Part shown: positions 43,685 to 56,177 of the stretch, in pieces
How the letters are laid out: each line of letters opens with the position of its first letter
How positions within the stretch are numbered: position 1 is the first letter of the stretch
Assembly: GCA_030512335.1 (NCBI GenBank)
Contig: JAULSU010000002.1
Location: forward strand, 5,332,001 to 5,396,000
Direction of reading: 5' to 3'
Length of the DNA stretch: 64,000 bases
From: Immersiella caudata
Taxonomy: Eukaryota; Ascomycota; Sordariomycetes; Sordariales; Lasiosphaeriaceae
Notes under the pieces: generated by a model
What the model was told of the DNA's origin: nothing
Database searches by the model: none
Seen by the model: only the letters and a program-made list of their open reading frames with translations
Position numbers and translations under genes: made by a program

Positions 43685-46409
43685 ATGAGCATACCCAAAC
43701 CCAAACAAAAAGTAAGTTTTCCTCATTTCTTGGGTACCCCGCGACAAGCATCTTAGGGATTGCGGGGCCAAGTCAACAACCATCCCACCCCTTCTTTATT
43801 TAGGTAGCTAACAACAAGCACAGTTCCTCCCCCTCCGCGAAATAACCCTAACCTCCCGCCCCCTCGTCAAACGTGCCCTTGCCTTCTCCTGCGACGGCGA
43901 CCTAGCCGTAGCCGCCGACGACTCAGTCCACGTTCTCATCCCCGAGTTTCCCGACCTACCCGCGCGCCTAGAAGAGAAGAAACGCAAGACTGCCGCTGCT
44001 GCTCAACACCAAGGCGTCTCTAATGGAAAAGGAAAGGGGGTAGATACTAACGGGGGATATTCCTCTGTCTATGGCGGTGCTGACGGAGAGGAGGATGAGG
44101 ATGATTCCTCGGAGATTGATGAGGAGAATGGGTTTGAGAATTATAGGCGTAGTACGCGGGCGCAGTATTCCGAGGGTAGTAAGCATATGCCGGTTAGTTA
44201 CCCGCCGTTGGACCCGAGGATAAACAGGGAGCTGTTTGTTGCGGCGGGAGAGGTTTTTCCGTATGATGGGGTTGGAGAGGGGGAAGGGATGGAGGTGGGT
44301 GGAGATGGGGAAGAGGAAGAGGAGGGGGGGTATGATTCTGAAGGAGCGGAAGATGGGGAGGGGACGGCAGAAGGGGGGACGGGGAGTAATAGGCCGTTTG
44401 GGGCGGGGTATGGGCCGATTACGGGGGTGGGAAGCAGTATGAACCATGTGGTGCATATGGCGTGGTCGCCGTCGGGGCTGGGGGTGAACAGACGGCCGGT
44501 GTTGGGGATATTGACGAGCTCGGGGGTGGTGGCGATGTATGGGGATGGGGGGACGTTGGACAATATTCTGCCGAGGGCGAATGAGGGCATGTTGCAGAGG
44601 AGGGAGCTGGAAAGCTGGGTGGTGCTTTGGGGGGTGGGGGAGAGGTTGCTGGTGCCGGGGCAGCAGGCGGAGATCAGTGAGAATGTACAGGGGGTGGCGT
44701 GGGCGAGGGAGATTGGGCCGGGTCAGGCGTTGTTGGCGACGGTGAATGACGTGAAGGAGGTGGCTATCCTCAGTGTGCAGACGGTGCCGTCGGAGACGGG
44801 GGGCGGGTTGGTGTGGAAGGTGCGAGAGATGACACGGTTCACGGCGGATGGGCCCCATCCCAAGGTTGATGTAAGTCATTTTGGGGGTTTGTGGCCTATG
44901 GGTTGGCTGACAATACGTAGGTCACCGATGTTGACTGGACCCCGTGTGGGACGTCCTTTGGGCTCAACTTTAGCCCCTGGGTTGAGACGATGGAGTCCAG
45001 GACTTGCTTTCTATCCTTCGTGGACAGGAACTACATCGGCTTCAGAAAGATCTCTATCATAGGGGATTGGCTCAGGGGTGAGACTCCAGATATCAGAGTT
45101 GACGAGACGGATTCGTACGGAAGATGTGTTCATCTCTCAACAGACGCGTTTGTTGAGTTTGAGAATGTGGCATGTAAACTCTTCAACATGTCTCGTCCTT
45201 TGGCTAACGTCTTCAAGCTATGGGACCAGAACGGTTCTAAGATTTGCCGAGGCATCATTGCGACGCCCTTTCACCTGGTTCCGTTCGATTTTTCTGTCTC
45301 GCCCGTCGCCCCTTTTAACCTTCCACCACACACGACGACAGAGTGCGGGACTACGTACACTGATGATTCTGTGACCCCTTCAGAGAATCCCATCTCAGGT
45401 ATGCTGAGCATTCCATGCATTGAGCATCAAAGCTGACCATCCAGACCTTGTCATCCACCCCCCAAACAAATCCGATCCGGGTACCATGCCAATCTACACC
45501 CTCGTCCGCCTCTCCGCGACCGCGACCAACAACGATTGGTTCGAAACCAACCCCTCGCCTCCCGCGGACTCGACTGTCACTGTCCCGCAATGGGCGCGAG
45601 ACATTGGCCAAAAGCTTGAAATCGCCGTCCCCGCCGACATGCATCTGAAACGCGGCTACGGCGAGGACTCCGATTCTGAAGACGACTCGGCCTCCACCAC
45701 CTCAGACGCTTCCTCCGCATACGACTCTGACTCCAATTCGGTCGTAGTTCCCCAAGGCCCGGAAATTCACCCACATCGCTTCCGCATATACGGTCTCGCC
45801 ATCTCCCCCGGCGGCGGTACGACCGCCGTGCTCACCTCCCAACACAGTACCCAACACCCCGAACGCGGCGGCTGGCACACCGTCAAATCTTCCGTCTTCT
45901 TTGGATATAAGCCCCGCCGTCGCTTCCGAGACCCCCCAAAACCCCTCGACACCCACACCACCAACCTCACTGTCGAAGCCCGACTATTCGAGTACCTATA
46001 CGGCGGCGGCCCTCCCGTGCACGGAATCAATGCCGTCGTAACCGCGGACGAGCAGTACCTCCTCTCCCACCAACAGCAGCAGGAACGCAGCCGGTTAGAA
46101 GAGCTTTTCCGTCCAGCGCTAGAGCGCCAAACTTGCGATTTGTGCGGTGCCAAGATGAAACCGCCAAAGCAAGCAGAAGGTAGGAGACTCGGGCTCAGTC
46201 GGTGTGAGAAGGGGCATTTCTTTGGGACGTGTGCCACTAGCGGGCTGGCTGTGCAGATGCCCGGGATTACGAGGAGTTGTGGGACATGTGGGCTCAGGAC
46301 GATGAGGGCGGCTGTGTTGGCGGGGAAGATGGAGGAGAAGAAGGCGGACGTGTTGAGGGAGGTGGGGGATGGAGTTTGTGGTGGGTGTGGGGGGAAGTTT
46401 CTGAATTAG
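43685..46409 (+). CDS. TFIIIC 90-kDa-type subunit (delta domain plus zinc finger)
   Basis: Component of RNA polymerase III factor TFIIIC, which binds tRNA-gene promoters. Exons 43685-43711, 43824-44870, 44921-45398 and 45445-46409; 838 residues. The N-terminal part (FLPLREITLTSRPLVKRALA, DGDLAVAADDSVHVLIPEF, VHMAWSPSGLG) fits the WD-like TFIIIC delta domain, interrupted by acidic Glu/Asp/Gly-rich inserts. The C-terminus has the paired zinc ligands of zf-TFIIIC: CDLCGAKM, then GHFFGTC, CGTCGLR and CGGCGGKF. Intron donors and branch sites are canonical except the second-exon start, which lies behind a 112-nt intron. The assignment rests on both ends; the middle is poorly conserved in the family. 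Confidence 0.85.
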
Positions 46410-46826
46410 GAAGGGAGTGGGTGTATGATATTGTACCTTTAGTGGGGAGAAGGGAGTGTGTCGTTATAGAGCGGTATTGGGTGTGTGTTAGGAGCATGGA
46501 TCGGACAACAGCGTGTGCTCTTCGTGGCGGTTTGCTGAACAGTGTTTCCGAAGGATCAGCATCATGAAGCAATCAACTCCATGCCTGACACTCCCACCCA
46601 GGTCTGTCCACACCACAACACATCCTAGACTCAACCTTTGAATCACTTGTTGAAAGAACAATGTCCTGAAATTCTCCGACAATGCATCTATATACCTGAA
46701 GCATGAAGCAGTCCCGCCAATGACTCCAGCCGCTCTTTCTAGACGACAAGCAATGGAACAAGGACCTCAGATCAGCCTCAAATGACAAGGTAAATTACAT
46801 CTCTCTCCCCTCTCCCCTCAGGCCAT
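46410..46826. other. Convergent 3' flanks
   Basis: Between the TFIIIC-subunit gene (+) and the carnitine-carrier gene (-). No feature recognised. Confidence 0.6.
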
Positions 46827-47920
46827 CTAGTTAAAAGCCTTATTCATAGCTTGATGCGCCAGCTCCACCCCCAAAAACGTCGCCGCGTTCGCCGGCACCG
46901 CTCTCGCCAGCGCAGGCCCAAAACCAGGGAAGAACGCCTTGTACCCTCCCGCTCTATAAAGGCCCTTGACCACGCCGCCGATCGTGACATTCCCCTCTGC
47001 CGTCTGCAGTCTGCTCTTGACGGTGTCGATCGGGAACACGGGAATCCACATGGCCACGCCGGCTGCGGCACCGGCGCAGGTGATCGCGGTGAGACTGAGC
47101 TTCCCGCTGGCCTCGCCCGTGACTGGATCCTTGGGTGTGAGCTTGCGCTTGATGTACTCGTACGCGGCGAAGTACGCGGCCGAGCCGGGGCCGTCGCGCG
47201 CAAGGGTGGCGGCGGAGCCGCGGAAAACGGAGCGGACGCCGCCTTCGCGGTAGAGCTGGCGCACGACGTCGGTGCCGCCGGAGTACTTTGGCTTTTCGCC
47301 GGGGGCGAGCTGCTTTTGGCCTTGGACTTGGAGGATGACCTTGACGCGCTCGAAGGGGGCGGTGATGGCGGTCATGGGGATGGCGGAGAAGAAACCGGCG
47401 GCGGAGATTTGGGCGATGGAGAGGTTGCCGTCGGGTGATACGGTGCTGGTGCTGCGGACGATGGATTTGCCTAGGTCGTAGCCCCAGAAGGAGACGGCGA
47501 CTAAAAGTTGTCAGCGAGGATCCATGAGCGGGAACTTGGGGAGGGCATACACATGGGGGTTACGCCGACCAGCGGCGCGCTGACGCCGGCGTAGAGACCA
47601 CGGCGGAGACCATCCTTAGCGATGCTCTTGCGGACGACGTCGATTGCGCTCGAGTAGACGCCCTTCTCGGCCGTCTGCAGGCGCACCTTGACGAGATCAA
47701 AGGGATGCCCGACGACAACGGCGCACACACCACCGAATCCGCCGGCGGCGAAGGACCGCAGCTGGGCAGCGCCCGCCGAAACAGCTGCCTTGGCCTCCTC
47801 CTTCGCCTCGGTCTTGCTTTCGGGGATGTGCGGGATCTTGTCGACGACAGCGCCAGGGAGCGCCTCTTGGATCTTGCGGTTGACGGCCGCGCCCGTCGTC
47901 TCGGATGTGGAACTCGACAT
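46827..47920 (-). CDS. CRC1: Mitochondrial carnitine/acylcarnitine carrier
   Basis: Inner-membrane carrier exchanging acylcarnitine for carnitine, needed for use of acetyl and fatty-acyl units made outside mitochondria. Exons 47551-47920 and 46827-47500 (50-nt intron); 347 residues. Three mitochondrial-carrier signatures are present: GHPFDLVKVRLQTAE, APFERVKVILQVQGQ and FPIDTVKSRLQTAE. The stretch GEKPKYSGGTDVVRQLYREG and FRGSAATLARDGPGSAAYFA are characteristic of fungal carnitine carriers (AcuH/Crc1). The N-terminal about 45 residues are a divergent extension. Intact. Confidence 0.92.
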
Positions 47921-49429
47921 GGCGGATTGATGTGACGGGACCCCCTTCTCAAAGAATCGAGGAAAGAAAGCGACTTCGAGGTATGTTATAACCCTTTCTC
48001 GGGCTTGCGCAAAACTTCCCTCTTGCCGCTGCGCAAGCTCTCTCTCCTTATCCTCAGAAACAAGACCCCACCGTCCGATCTCCAAAACGCGCAAGTTCCC
48101 GAGCAGTCCTACTCTCCAGAAACCCAATTGCACTTCGCACTTACGCAGGAGCTCAGACGAACGATTTGGCAAAGTCGACAAGAAAATAACCTTAACTTTC
48201 TCCGTGCGGTGCAGGTAAGAATGTGGTGTAGTAAAAAGAAAGCTCTCGGGGTCCCGTTTAACCTCCGGCGTGGTCGCCCGAGCGCGGGTAGTTAGCGGCA
48301 GCCACGCACGTCACGGCCCAAGACCTCGGCAAATGGGGACACCCCTCCTTCGCTTCAGGGGATCGCCGAGCGAGATCCAGGAAGTACCCTGGGGGAATAT
48401 ACCTCAGCACGCTCAGCTTCATTCGTTTTGAAAAAAAACGTTCTCACTTCTGAGCTGACGGACTGAATCAGCTGGTCGGTTTCCTGTCCGCTGATATCCG
48501 TCCTCACAAAAGCCGACCTCCCCGTGCCTCAACCTGAGCGCTAAGCCGAGCCCCTCCGCATCCGCACTATCCAGGGTACCCTCAACCTCCAACCCGATTC
48601 CCCCCCAAACATCCTCGGCCTATCTCACCACCCAGAAAATACCCCGAACAGAAACAAAAACATCACCCTCAAAACCAACCCCGAAACCCTCCTCGGCGTC
48701 GTCACAAGGCTCCCTCCACCCAATCAACCCTGCATACCCCAAGCCCATCCCGCCCCGGACATACGGAAAACCATCACACCTCCCATTCGAGGGCCAATCC
48801 TCGGCTTGCATCATTCGACAACGTCGCGCTGGGTTGCAGAAATGCATTGTCCGCATGCTGGGGTAAGGTCAGGTACGTACATTTGTTTGCAGAAGTGCTG
48901 ACAAAATTATCCCACTGCCGCGCTGCATTTGCATGTGATGCAATGCGAATGAGGGATTAGGGCCAAGGGAAGGGCCTTCGGCCCGCTAAACGGTGAACCG
49001 GGGATGGAGCAGTTGAACGGGGTTGCATGCGACGAAGTAGGGTTCAGGGTCCAGACCGTCTTCGTGAAGGGTAGATTCAAACGCTCAGGTAGGAGCTAGG
49101 AATTATTGTAGACGTGTTGTATGGGTATCCCTGAGCGTAGTCATCATCACCGTGGCGCCCATAGTCTCGTACAGAGCAGGCGTCTATTTTCGTCCACCGC
49201 CAAAAATACTACTGCGAGCCAGCTAGACTTCAAATCCCAAACCATCATGATAAGTTCGAGCAAAATCATATACATGCCAACTCCTTTTGTAAAATGCAAT
49301 ACGCAGCAAACAGCCAACCAAGCTAACGTTCGGGTCTCCAAACATGCCACCGCATCTGTATCCCAAGCAGAACTAGACAGCCAAGCGATCCAAACCGTAT
49401 GCCTACACCATTTCCCAATCCTCTCCTCC
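47921..49429. promoter_or_regulatory. CRC1 upstream region and zinc-transporter 3' flank
   Basis: 1.5 kb without recognisable genes. CRC1 promoter expected at the left side. Short frames only. Confidence 0.5.
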
Positions 49430-51150
49430 CTAGAAGATATTGGTGCTCTGGGTCGGTTTGTGCGAGTGAGACAATGGGCTCCGTCCTACGCCGCACCAGC
49501 ACGACGCGTCCCCTTCGCGCTCCACCTGCAACGTGATATCGATGCCGCGCTCATAGAGATAATTTCGCACCCGGTCCCGCACATCGTCCATGTCGGCGCC
49601 CCTAACAGCCACCACGTGCATAATGCCCAGGAGTTTGTTAGCGTGGCCCCCTTCGCCCACGTTGCGGTCGTCGAGCCAAAACCTGGGAGCCGCGTAGCCA
49701 GCTACGCCCTTTAGCCCCGCGACCCCCGGCAGCGTCTCGCGCAAGGCGTACTCAACCTCGGGCGGGACGGTGAGGAGCAGTCTCTTCGCTGACGACCTCA
49801 CCAGTGGCAATGCTGACAGAAGAATCAAGACAGCGATGAGGAACGAAGCCAGAGGATCCCACCCGGACCACTTCCAGAAATGTGTCAGGATCGTGGAAAT
49901 GATGACGGCGCCGCTCCCCAGCGTATCGGCCAAGATGTGCAAGTAGATGCCGTGCATGTTCTCGTTGTCGTGCGAATGAGAGTGCCCGTGCCTGTGCCCG
50001 TGCCCGTGATCGTGACTGTGGCCGTGGTCGTGAGAATGGACATGATTCTCATCGTGGTTGTGATCGTGCCCGTGCCCGTGATCGTGACCGTGACTATGCC
50101 CGTTGCAGTCAGACTTCTTCTCCCCTATCGGCAGGCTGTGATTGTGCCCATGGCTATGCCCATGCCCGTGATCATGCCCATGGTGGTGATGCCCAAAGGC
50201 CGTCATTCCAACAAGGTTTACCAACAGCCCAAGAGTGCTGACCACAAGCAGCTCTCCAAGTCTCTTTGTCTCTCTCCCTTCGATGATTCTCTCGAATGCC
50301 TCGAACATGATCTCCACGCTGATGAGAATCAGGAACACTCCGTTCGCAAAACCACTCAGGGTCTCGATCTTGCCGAAGCCATAGGGGAACCTCTCGCTCG
50401 GAGGCCACTTGCTGGCCACCGCCGCAAAAAGCCCAACCGCCAGTGCTACGCAGTCGAAAAACATGTGTATGCTGTCACTAAGCAACCCGAGCGAGTCTGT
50501 CACGTATCCATAGAAGGCCTGTACAACCATGAACGCAAGGTTGAGCCTGCGCAGAGTTAGCGATCGTCACTACACGAAAGCAGAGCAAAGCAAACATACG
50601 ACATGAAATAAAAGATCCGTCTCGAGTCCTTCTCGACGAGGATCGCATGAATCAAGGTCCACCTCTCCGTATATGGAAGTATGAAGGTCGTAAACCTCGA
50701 CCGTTCAATGGTGTGCTTATGTCCGGCATTTGGGTTTGCCGCACTTGGCGGCTGGTATTGACCGGCGGCGTCAAAATCGGCGCTCACTGGCGTGACCAGG
50801 GGCTTTCCACCCGCTGTTGAGCCTGTCCTCCAGTGACTACTCGGAGCGAGCGGCGGCGGGAGGTGAGGTCGCGCTTGCACGGGTCGGGTGGTTTTTGGTT
50901 TGTGGTCATGATCGTGATCGTGGTCGTGGTCGTGGCAGTGGTCGAGATCATCGTGACTGTGGGATCCTCCCCGATTATGCGAGGCCCCCCCGCTCGTCCT
51001 ACGGCCTCGACGGCTGGCCGGTGACTGCAACGAGTTTAAAGATGGCGATGAAGTATGTGAGTGGGCATCGGAGTGGGAATGCGCGTGCATGTGGCCAGCG
51101 CCGTGGTGCTGAGGAATCGCAGACGTCGGCAAGGCGTACGAAGAAGCCAT
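49430..51150 (-). CDS. MSC2: Cation-diffusion-facilitator zinc transporter (MSC2/ZnT5-like)
   Basis: Zinc transporter of the secretory pathway (ER/Golgi) by family. Exons 50600-51150 and 49430-50546; 555 residues. The first about 160 residues are His/Ser-rich ([14 protein letters not shown]). Splicing joins FYFMS to [20 protein letters not shown], with [13 protein letters not shown] as the CDF metal-site TM2 (HxxxD pattern). The loop between TM4 and TM5 is a very long His-rich stretch ([34 protein letters not shown]). TM5 carries [17 protein letters not shown], the second half of the metal site. The cytosolic C-terminal domain follows. I assign MSC2 rather than ZRC1 because of the long N-terminal extension; that choice is moderately sure. 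Confidence 0.88.
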
Positions 51151-52181
51151 CGTCGACTTGGCGGCACTCGAGTCGCTGCGAAAAGAGGGAAAGGAGTTTT
51201 TCGAGGGTTATATCTGCGCTGGCAGCAACAGGAGCACCGGTGCTCCTGGTGTTATAATGCGCTTATCATCAGAGAACCGTTGGGGAGCTGAGGAGGGGTC
51301 GCGCCGATCGGAACGCTGTAGCCCTAATCGCGATGAGGACAGTTAGAACTGGACACCGACCGCACGTGTGCCCGAGACGCTGTACCGGCGTCACCGTTAG
51401 CTGTTGGAACTTCCCTCCTGGGGATAGTGTCTGGGGAAGCGGAGATGACGGACCTCGAATTCTCAGTGTGCGGTTTTTGGGCTCCGCAATCGTGACAGTT
51501 GGTTGTCGGTCAACCTTAGAGGTGCTAAGGTTTCGATCGGACCAGCTCGTGCCCGAGGCTGCGCACGATTCGTGATTCCTAGATCAAAAAGACGCTACAA
51601 AATCGCCTGGGATGCTGACGGATATGGGGATGTTGGCTGTCATCAATTGTCGTCGCTCCGTCCTTCTCTTCAATCCCTTGCGTGCTACGCCGTCGCTTCT
51701 TTCCCGCCGCCTTCCCATTTGGATCACCGCGAGACACGCGCATTGGCACACCAGTCCTGATTGGCAGGTGGGTTCAGAGGTTCCCAGCGAACCCCTGGCG
51801 CTGTTGCATACAAGCAATCGGTTAGATTCAGGAACCTGGTCAGATAATCTGCGTTAATCTATCGGTCCAATCAGGACAGCCTCACTAACACGCGCAATCA
51901 GGTGCCATGCCGCGATGACGACCTCAGCAAGGCTGACCACCACAACACCACATTTCGTCACAAGGCTGCGCGACCAGTGACCAGGCCGTTTCATCGCTCT
52001 ACCAGAGCATCGGGACAAAAGGTTATAACGGCGAACCGTCGCAAGTGGGCGCCATCCCTTTGAAGACTCTGCAAACCCTTTTCGGAGAGCAGCCCAACGA
52101 ACATGACACCTGTCAGGATCTGGCATCGATAAACGTCTAGCCTGAGCCAAACTCAATCCACTTTACAAGCCACCAACCACG
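51151..52181. promoter_or_regulatory. Divergent promoter region: zinc transporter (-) and ALG1 (+)
   Basis: 1.03 kb, no supportable gene. Short frames on both strands without motifs. Confidence 0.5.
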
Positions 52182-53610
52182 ATGGCGGGGGAATTGTTGT
52201 ACCCCCTTGCTCTCCTGGGGCTCTGCGCTTCTGGACTGCTTGCATGGATTTTATATCTGATATTCGGACCATCGCAATATGATGGATCCCCCGCAGGTTC
52301 TGGGACGGGCCTCGTCTCGGCCCATGTGTTAGTGCTTGGCGACATCGGCCGGAGCCCGCGCATGACATACCACGCCCTCAGCATAGCCAAACATGGAGGT
52401 AAAGTCAACCTCATAGGCTACTTAGGTGAGTTACCGATCTGTGTCCTACCAAACACCCCTCACCAACACTTACACGCCAGAAACCTCACCTCACCCCGAC
52501 ATCGTCAACAACCTCAACATCACCATTAACCCCATCCCTGTGCCCCCGCGCAAACCCGACTCCCTCCCCTTCCTCCTCTTCGCCCCCTGGAAAGTCCTCT
52601 ACCAAGTCTACCACCTCTTCTCCCTCCTCGCCTACCGCCTCGAGCCCGCCCAATGGATCCTCGTGCAGAACCCCCCTTCCATCCCCACCCTCGCCATCGC
52701 CGCCCTCATCTGCCAGCTCCGCAACTCCAAGCTCATGATCGACTGGCACAACTACGGCTGGACCATCCTCGCCTCCACCCGCGGCCCTAACCACCCCCTC
52801 GTGCGCATCTCCAAGCTCTACGAGTGCCTCTTCGGCCGCCTCGGTTCCTTCCACCTCACCGTAACCCACGCCATGGCCCGCCAGCTCCGCCGCGCCCCCT
52901 ACAGCATCAAGCGCGAGATGCTCCCCGTCCACGACCGCCCCTCCGCCATCTTCCGCCCCATCACCTCCCCCTCCGCCAGAGAATCCATCCTCCACCGCGT
53001 GCTGCCCGCGGAAAAGGATCTCATACCCAGCATCCTCAACGGTACCACCCGTCTCATCGTCAGCAGCACCAGCTGGACCCCCGACGAGGATTTCTCCATC
53101 TTGCTAGATGCCCTCACGCGGTATGCCGCGCAGTCTCTGACTCCCATCCTCGCAGTCATCACGGGGAAGGGGCCGCAAAAGGAGATATACCTGGCCAAAA
53201 TTTCCAAGTTGACCAAGGCGGGATTACTCCCGAATGTAAGGATTATCACTGCATTTCTGCCCTTTCCGGACTACGCCGCGTTGCTAGCGTGTGCGGATTT
53301 GGGGATATGTCTGCATATGAGCAGCTCAGGGGTGGACTTGCCGATGAAGGTGGTGGATATGTTTGGGGCGGGGTTGCCCGTGGCGGCGTTTTCGGGGTAT
53401 GAGAGTTTTGGGGAGTTGGTGAAAGAGGGAAGCAACGGGAGAGGTTTCGAGACGGCAGAAGAACTGGCGGGGGTTCTGGAGAGTTTGCTGAGTCCAGAGG
53501 GTCAGGCGGAGTTGGAGACGTTGAGACGAGGGGCAGTCAGGGAAGGAAGCAGACGATGGGATGAAGAGTGGGATGCGAAAGTTGGTGTTATTATGGGCTT
53601 GACTTCCTAG
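52182..53610 (+). CDS. ALG1: Chitobiosyldiphosphodolichol beta-1,4-mannosyltransferase
   Basis: GT33 enzyme adding the first mannose to dolichol-PP-GlcNAc2 on the cytosolic ER face (N-glycan precursor). Exons 52182-52425 and 52481-53610 (55-nt intron); 457 residues, as expected. An N-terminal membrane anchor ([20 protein letters not shown]) precedes [20 protein letters not shown], the conserved ALG1 start. [33 protein letters not shown] and the C-terminal [20 protein letters not shown] (nucleotide-sugar site) are all present. Pyrimidine-rich coding usage produces long antisense frames, which are ignored. Intact. Confidence 0.96.
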
Positions 53611-53838
53611 AGACTATCAATCTCTGAATAGTTTAATCTGCTGCCGCTGCTTCATAAAAACAAATGCATGCATGCGCTGCTGGACCGGAGCCACTGAGAT
53701 GTGAATGCAATGCTGCTTGCCCATGAGAACCGCCCGTCACCATTCCATTTCCCTGGCGCCGCGAACCTCCCTATCCACCTTTCCATATTCCAGACTCCGC
53801 TCACCCAGGTAAACAAAACCCCTTAGGTACCCAGCATC

Positions 53839-54432
53839 TCAGTCCTCCCCCAAACTCTCCCTGACACACTTCCGACATCTCCTGCGGAACTCCTTGCTCT
53901 TCCCCTCCCGATCCTCCCTCAACAGCCTCGCTGCCTCCACGTTCGCCGGGCTCTCATCATTTGGCTCGCCAAAGAGACTGATAACACTCAATAGAATCGA
54001 CTCTGGGCTCTGCACGGGACTCCACCGCTCGCTGGCCGCCTCGTAGCCGTACTTATCTTCCTCGGGCGGATGCAATATGCTGATGCACAGCTCGCCAGAG
54101 GGGTAGATATTGGGGTGGAAGGGGACAGGATTTTGGAAGGTGAGCTTGGGGGGCATGAGCGGGTAGGTTGGGGGGAAGACGAGGTGTGCACGGAAGTTGC
54201 CTCCTGGAAGTTGTCAGTACATGGCTAGTAGAGAGGGAGAAAAGGGAGGGGGGGTACCGCCGTAGTATTTGAAATCATCGTTGATCATGAGCATAACCTC
54301 CCACTCGAAAATTTTATTGTCGTTTACGAGACCGCACGAAATACCGGGTATGTCCTTGTCCGTTTGCATCTGCTTGAGCTGCCGCGCGAGCAGCGTCGCC
54401 GCCGCGGCGGAACTCGTCGAGGAGCTGGCCAT
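53839..54432 (-). CDS. Ubiquitin-conjugating enzyme E2 (UBE2G/Ubc7 type)
   Basis: E2 enzyme, by family involved in proteasomal/ER-associated degradation. Exons 54258-54432 and 53839-54203 (54-nt intron); 179 residues. The catalytic Cys is about residue 98 in PSGELCISILHPP. The acidic loop PPEEDKYGYEAASERWSPVQ behind it is specific to the Ubc7/UBE2G/Cdc34 class. The N-terminus ARQLKQMQTDKDIPG and NKIFEWEVML fit UBE2G1-like members. The usual DTxYEGG stretch reads DFKYYGGGNF, formed by splicing. Whether the yeast UBC7 or fission-yeast ubc15 orthologue is meant cannot be settled by eye, so no symbol is given. Intact. Confidence 0.92.
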
Positions 54433-55102
54433 GGTGGGCAGTTTGCGTTGTGAAAAGGAAGAGATCGGCGCTGGTCGAGGATGCGCAGAATACAAGGTAT
54501 TTATTCGGCAGGGAGGTCTTGAGGACTTTGCATGCGCTCGGCTGGGTGCTCGTGTGATGGGTTTGTCTCAGGACGGAAAACGGGCGGCGCTCCGCCTTGC
54601 ACTCGATCGTTCCCGTTACAGTTCCGGAAGGGGAGGGAGGTTTTTCGCTTTCGACAGGATGACGCGGGCAGCGGCAGACGCAAGGTGCAAACGAGAAAAG
54701 GGGTTGTCGAGGTGATGGGAAAGTACTGGTGGATTAGGAGCCGTTGCGTTTGCTCATTCAGCGGGCCGAGGCGCATCACAATCAGGACCTGCGGGGTCGA
54801 CCGAAGTGGCGGCGCGCCGGAGGGCGGGGTTGGCGTCCAGCCATCGCGGGTAGACCCCGGTCATCTCTGGTGTTTGCAGTCTCGCGGGTACCTCCGTTCT
54901 AGGCACATCCAACCGGCCGGACTCAAGATGTGCTCTGAAAGATCTCGGTGGCCCTGGGAAAGGGACCGAAGATGTGTGTTTGTCTAACAAGGAAGCCGTC
55001 TAATCTGAACTCCTCCTGAACACCGCCCATGCTGGTATCTCAACCCCTATCGTACAGGCCGAATCCAAACAAACGCGCCGGACGAATCATCCAGCCTCAA
55101 CG
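54433..55102. promoter_or_regulatory. E2 upstream region and SNU23 3' flank
   Basis: 670 bp without a supportable gene. Confidence 0.5.
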
Positions 55103-55813
55103 CTACTTCTTCCCAGTATTTCCAAAACCCGTGAACCCCATAGCAGCCATCATATCATCCTCATCATGCTCCCCCTCAATCCTCACATCCTCCCCATAGT
55201 CCGTCTTCTTCTTCAGCTCCTCTTCCCTCTCTAACCTCTTCCTCTCCTCCAACTCCTTTCGCTTCTTCCTCTTCTCTTCCCTTTCCTTCTCCTCCCTCTC
55301 CTTGTGTACCTCCAACCTCTCCTTCAGCGTGACCACCTGCTCCCTCTTTTTCTCTTGCTCCCTCTCCCACAGCAGCTCAATCCTCGCATGCACCTCCGCC
55401 GCCGTCGCCTTGCGCACCTCCCCCGTCTGCCCAATCGCCCGCAAATGCTGCGGACTATTCTGATGATCCAACCACTGCAGATTATCCTTGAACGTAAGAT
55501 CACAATGCTCGCAGTAGAAACCCGCGCCGCGCCCGCGCTTTCCCACGCCTGCGCCCGCGGGCACGAGCATCGTCTTGCCGACCATCTTGCTCATGTCCTG
55601 CGTCGCATTGCGCGCCGTGGTGAGTGTTTCGCTGCCATCGAGCGGCTTGTAGTATTTCTTGCCGGCCATTTTGGCCTCCCATCGCGCCTTGCGCTCTTCC
55701 TTCTCATCTTGCTCGCGCTGTTTGGCTTTGGCGGCGTATTCGTCGAGGTCGTATTTTTTGCGGAAGTCGGTGTCGCCGGCTGCCTGCCCGTAGGCGGAAC
55801 CTTTGTTGGACAT
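55103..55813 (-). CDS. SNU23: SNU23-like U4/U6.U5 tri-snRNP zinc-finger protein
   Basis: Spliceosomal B-complex protein by homology (human ZMAT2). Single exon, 236 residues. I start at 55813 because MSNKGSAYGQAAGDTDFRKK and YDLDEY begin the conserved part; the frame stays open upstream to 55969 but that extension is not family-like. A matrin/U1-type C2H2 finger is clear: Cys101, Cys104, His117 and His123 in FYCEHCDLTF...LDHQNSPQH. The C-terminus is a very long Glu/Lys/Arg helix (residues 145-215), longer than in yeast Snu23, ending in a short acidic and Gly-rich tail. Intact. Confidence 0.9.
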   Translation of the reverse strand: MSNKGSAYGQAAGDTDFRKKYDLDEYAAKAKQREQDEKEERKARWEAKMAGKKYYKPLDGSETLTTARNATQDMSKMVGKTMLVPAGAGVGKRGRGAGFYCEHCDLTFKDNLQWLDHQNSPQHLRAIGQTGEVRKATAAEVHARIELLWEREQEKKREQVVTLKERLEVHKEREEKEREEKRKKRKELEERKRLEREEELKKKTDYGEDVRIEGEHDEDDMMAAMGFTGFGNTGKK

Positions 55814-56177
55814 TTTTACGGTTGCTGGGGGCGGTTTGGTATGATACGATCGGGGTTTGTCGCGTTGGAGCTGCCAGTATTGAGTGTCGCAGCGGTCGGC
55901 GCTCGAGGCAGCGCGATGATGTTTTGATGAATTACCCCTTGCCATTGCGATAGCGATAAGCGCCATCAAAAGCTTCTGTCAAAAGTTTTAGAGGGGCAGC
56001 TCTGGCGGGGTAAGCGCTAAAGAGGTACCTCCACAGCACCGACAGTTGGCAGCGTTTAGGGGTATCCCCTAACGGCGACCTCAGCAGGGCATCAAATTCT
56101 CGACCCCCCATCCAACTCATCCCACCTTTTCGAAGCTATCCCGGAAAACACCAAACCATACCCTTCCCGCCGTCAAT
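55814..56177. promoter_or_regulatory. Head-to-head promoter region: SNU23 (-) and DPH5 (+)
   Basis: 364 bp between divergent starts, probably a shared bidirectional promoter. No specific site recognised. Confidence 0.55.

Noticed and set aside
46294..46572. 92-codon minus-strand frame after the TFIIIC-subunit gene
   Set aside because: Low-complexity His/Pro/Ser shadow of the Gly-rich 3' end.
52486..52995. 169-codon antisense frame within ALG1
   Set aside because: Gly/Glu/Val-rich shadow caused by C-rich third positions of ALG1 codons.
55814..55969. Longer N-terminus for SNU23
   Set aside because: The open frame continues upstream, but family conservation starts at MSNKGSAYG.
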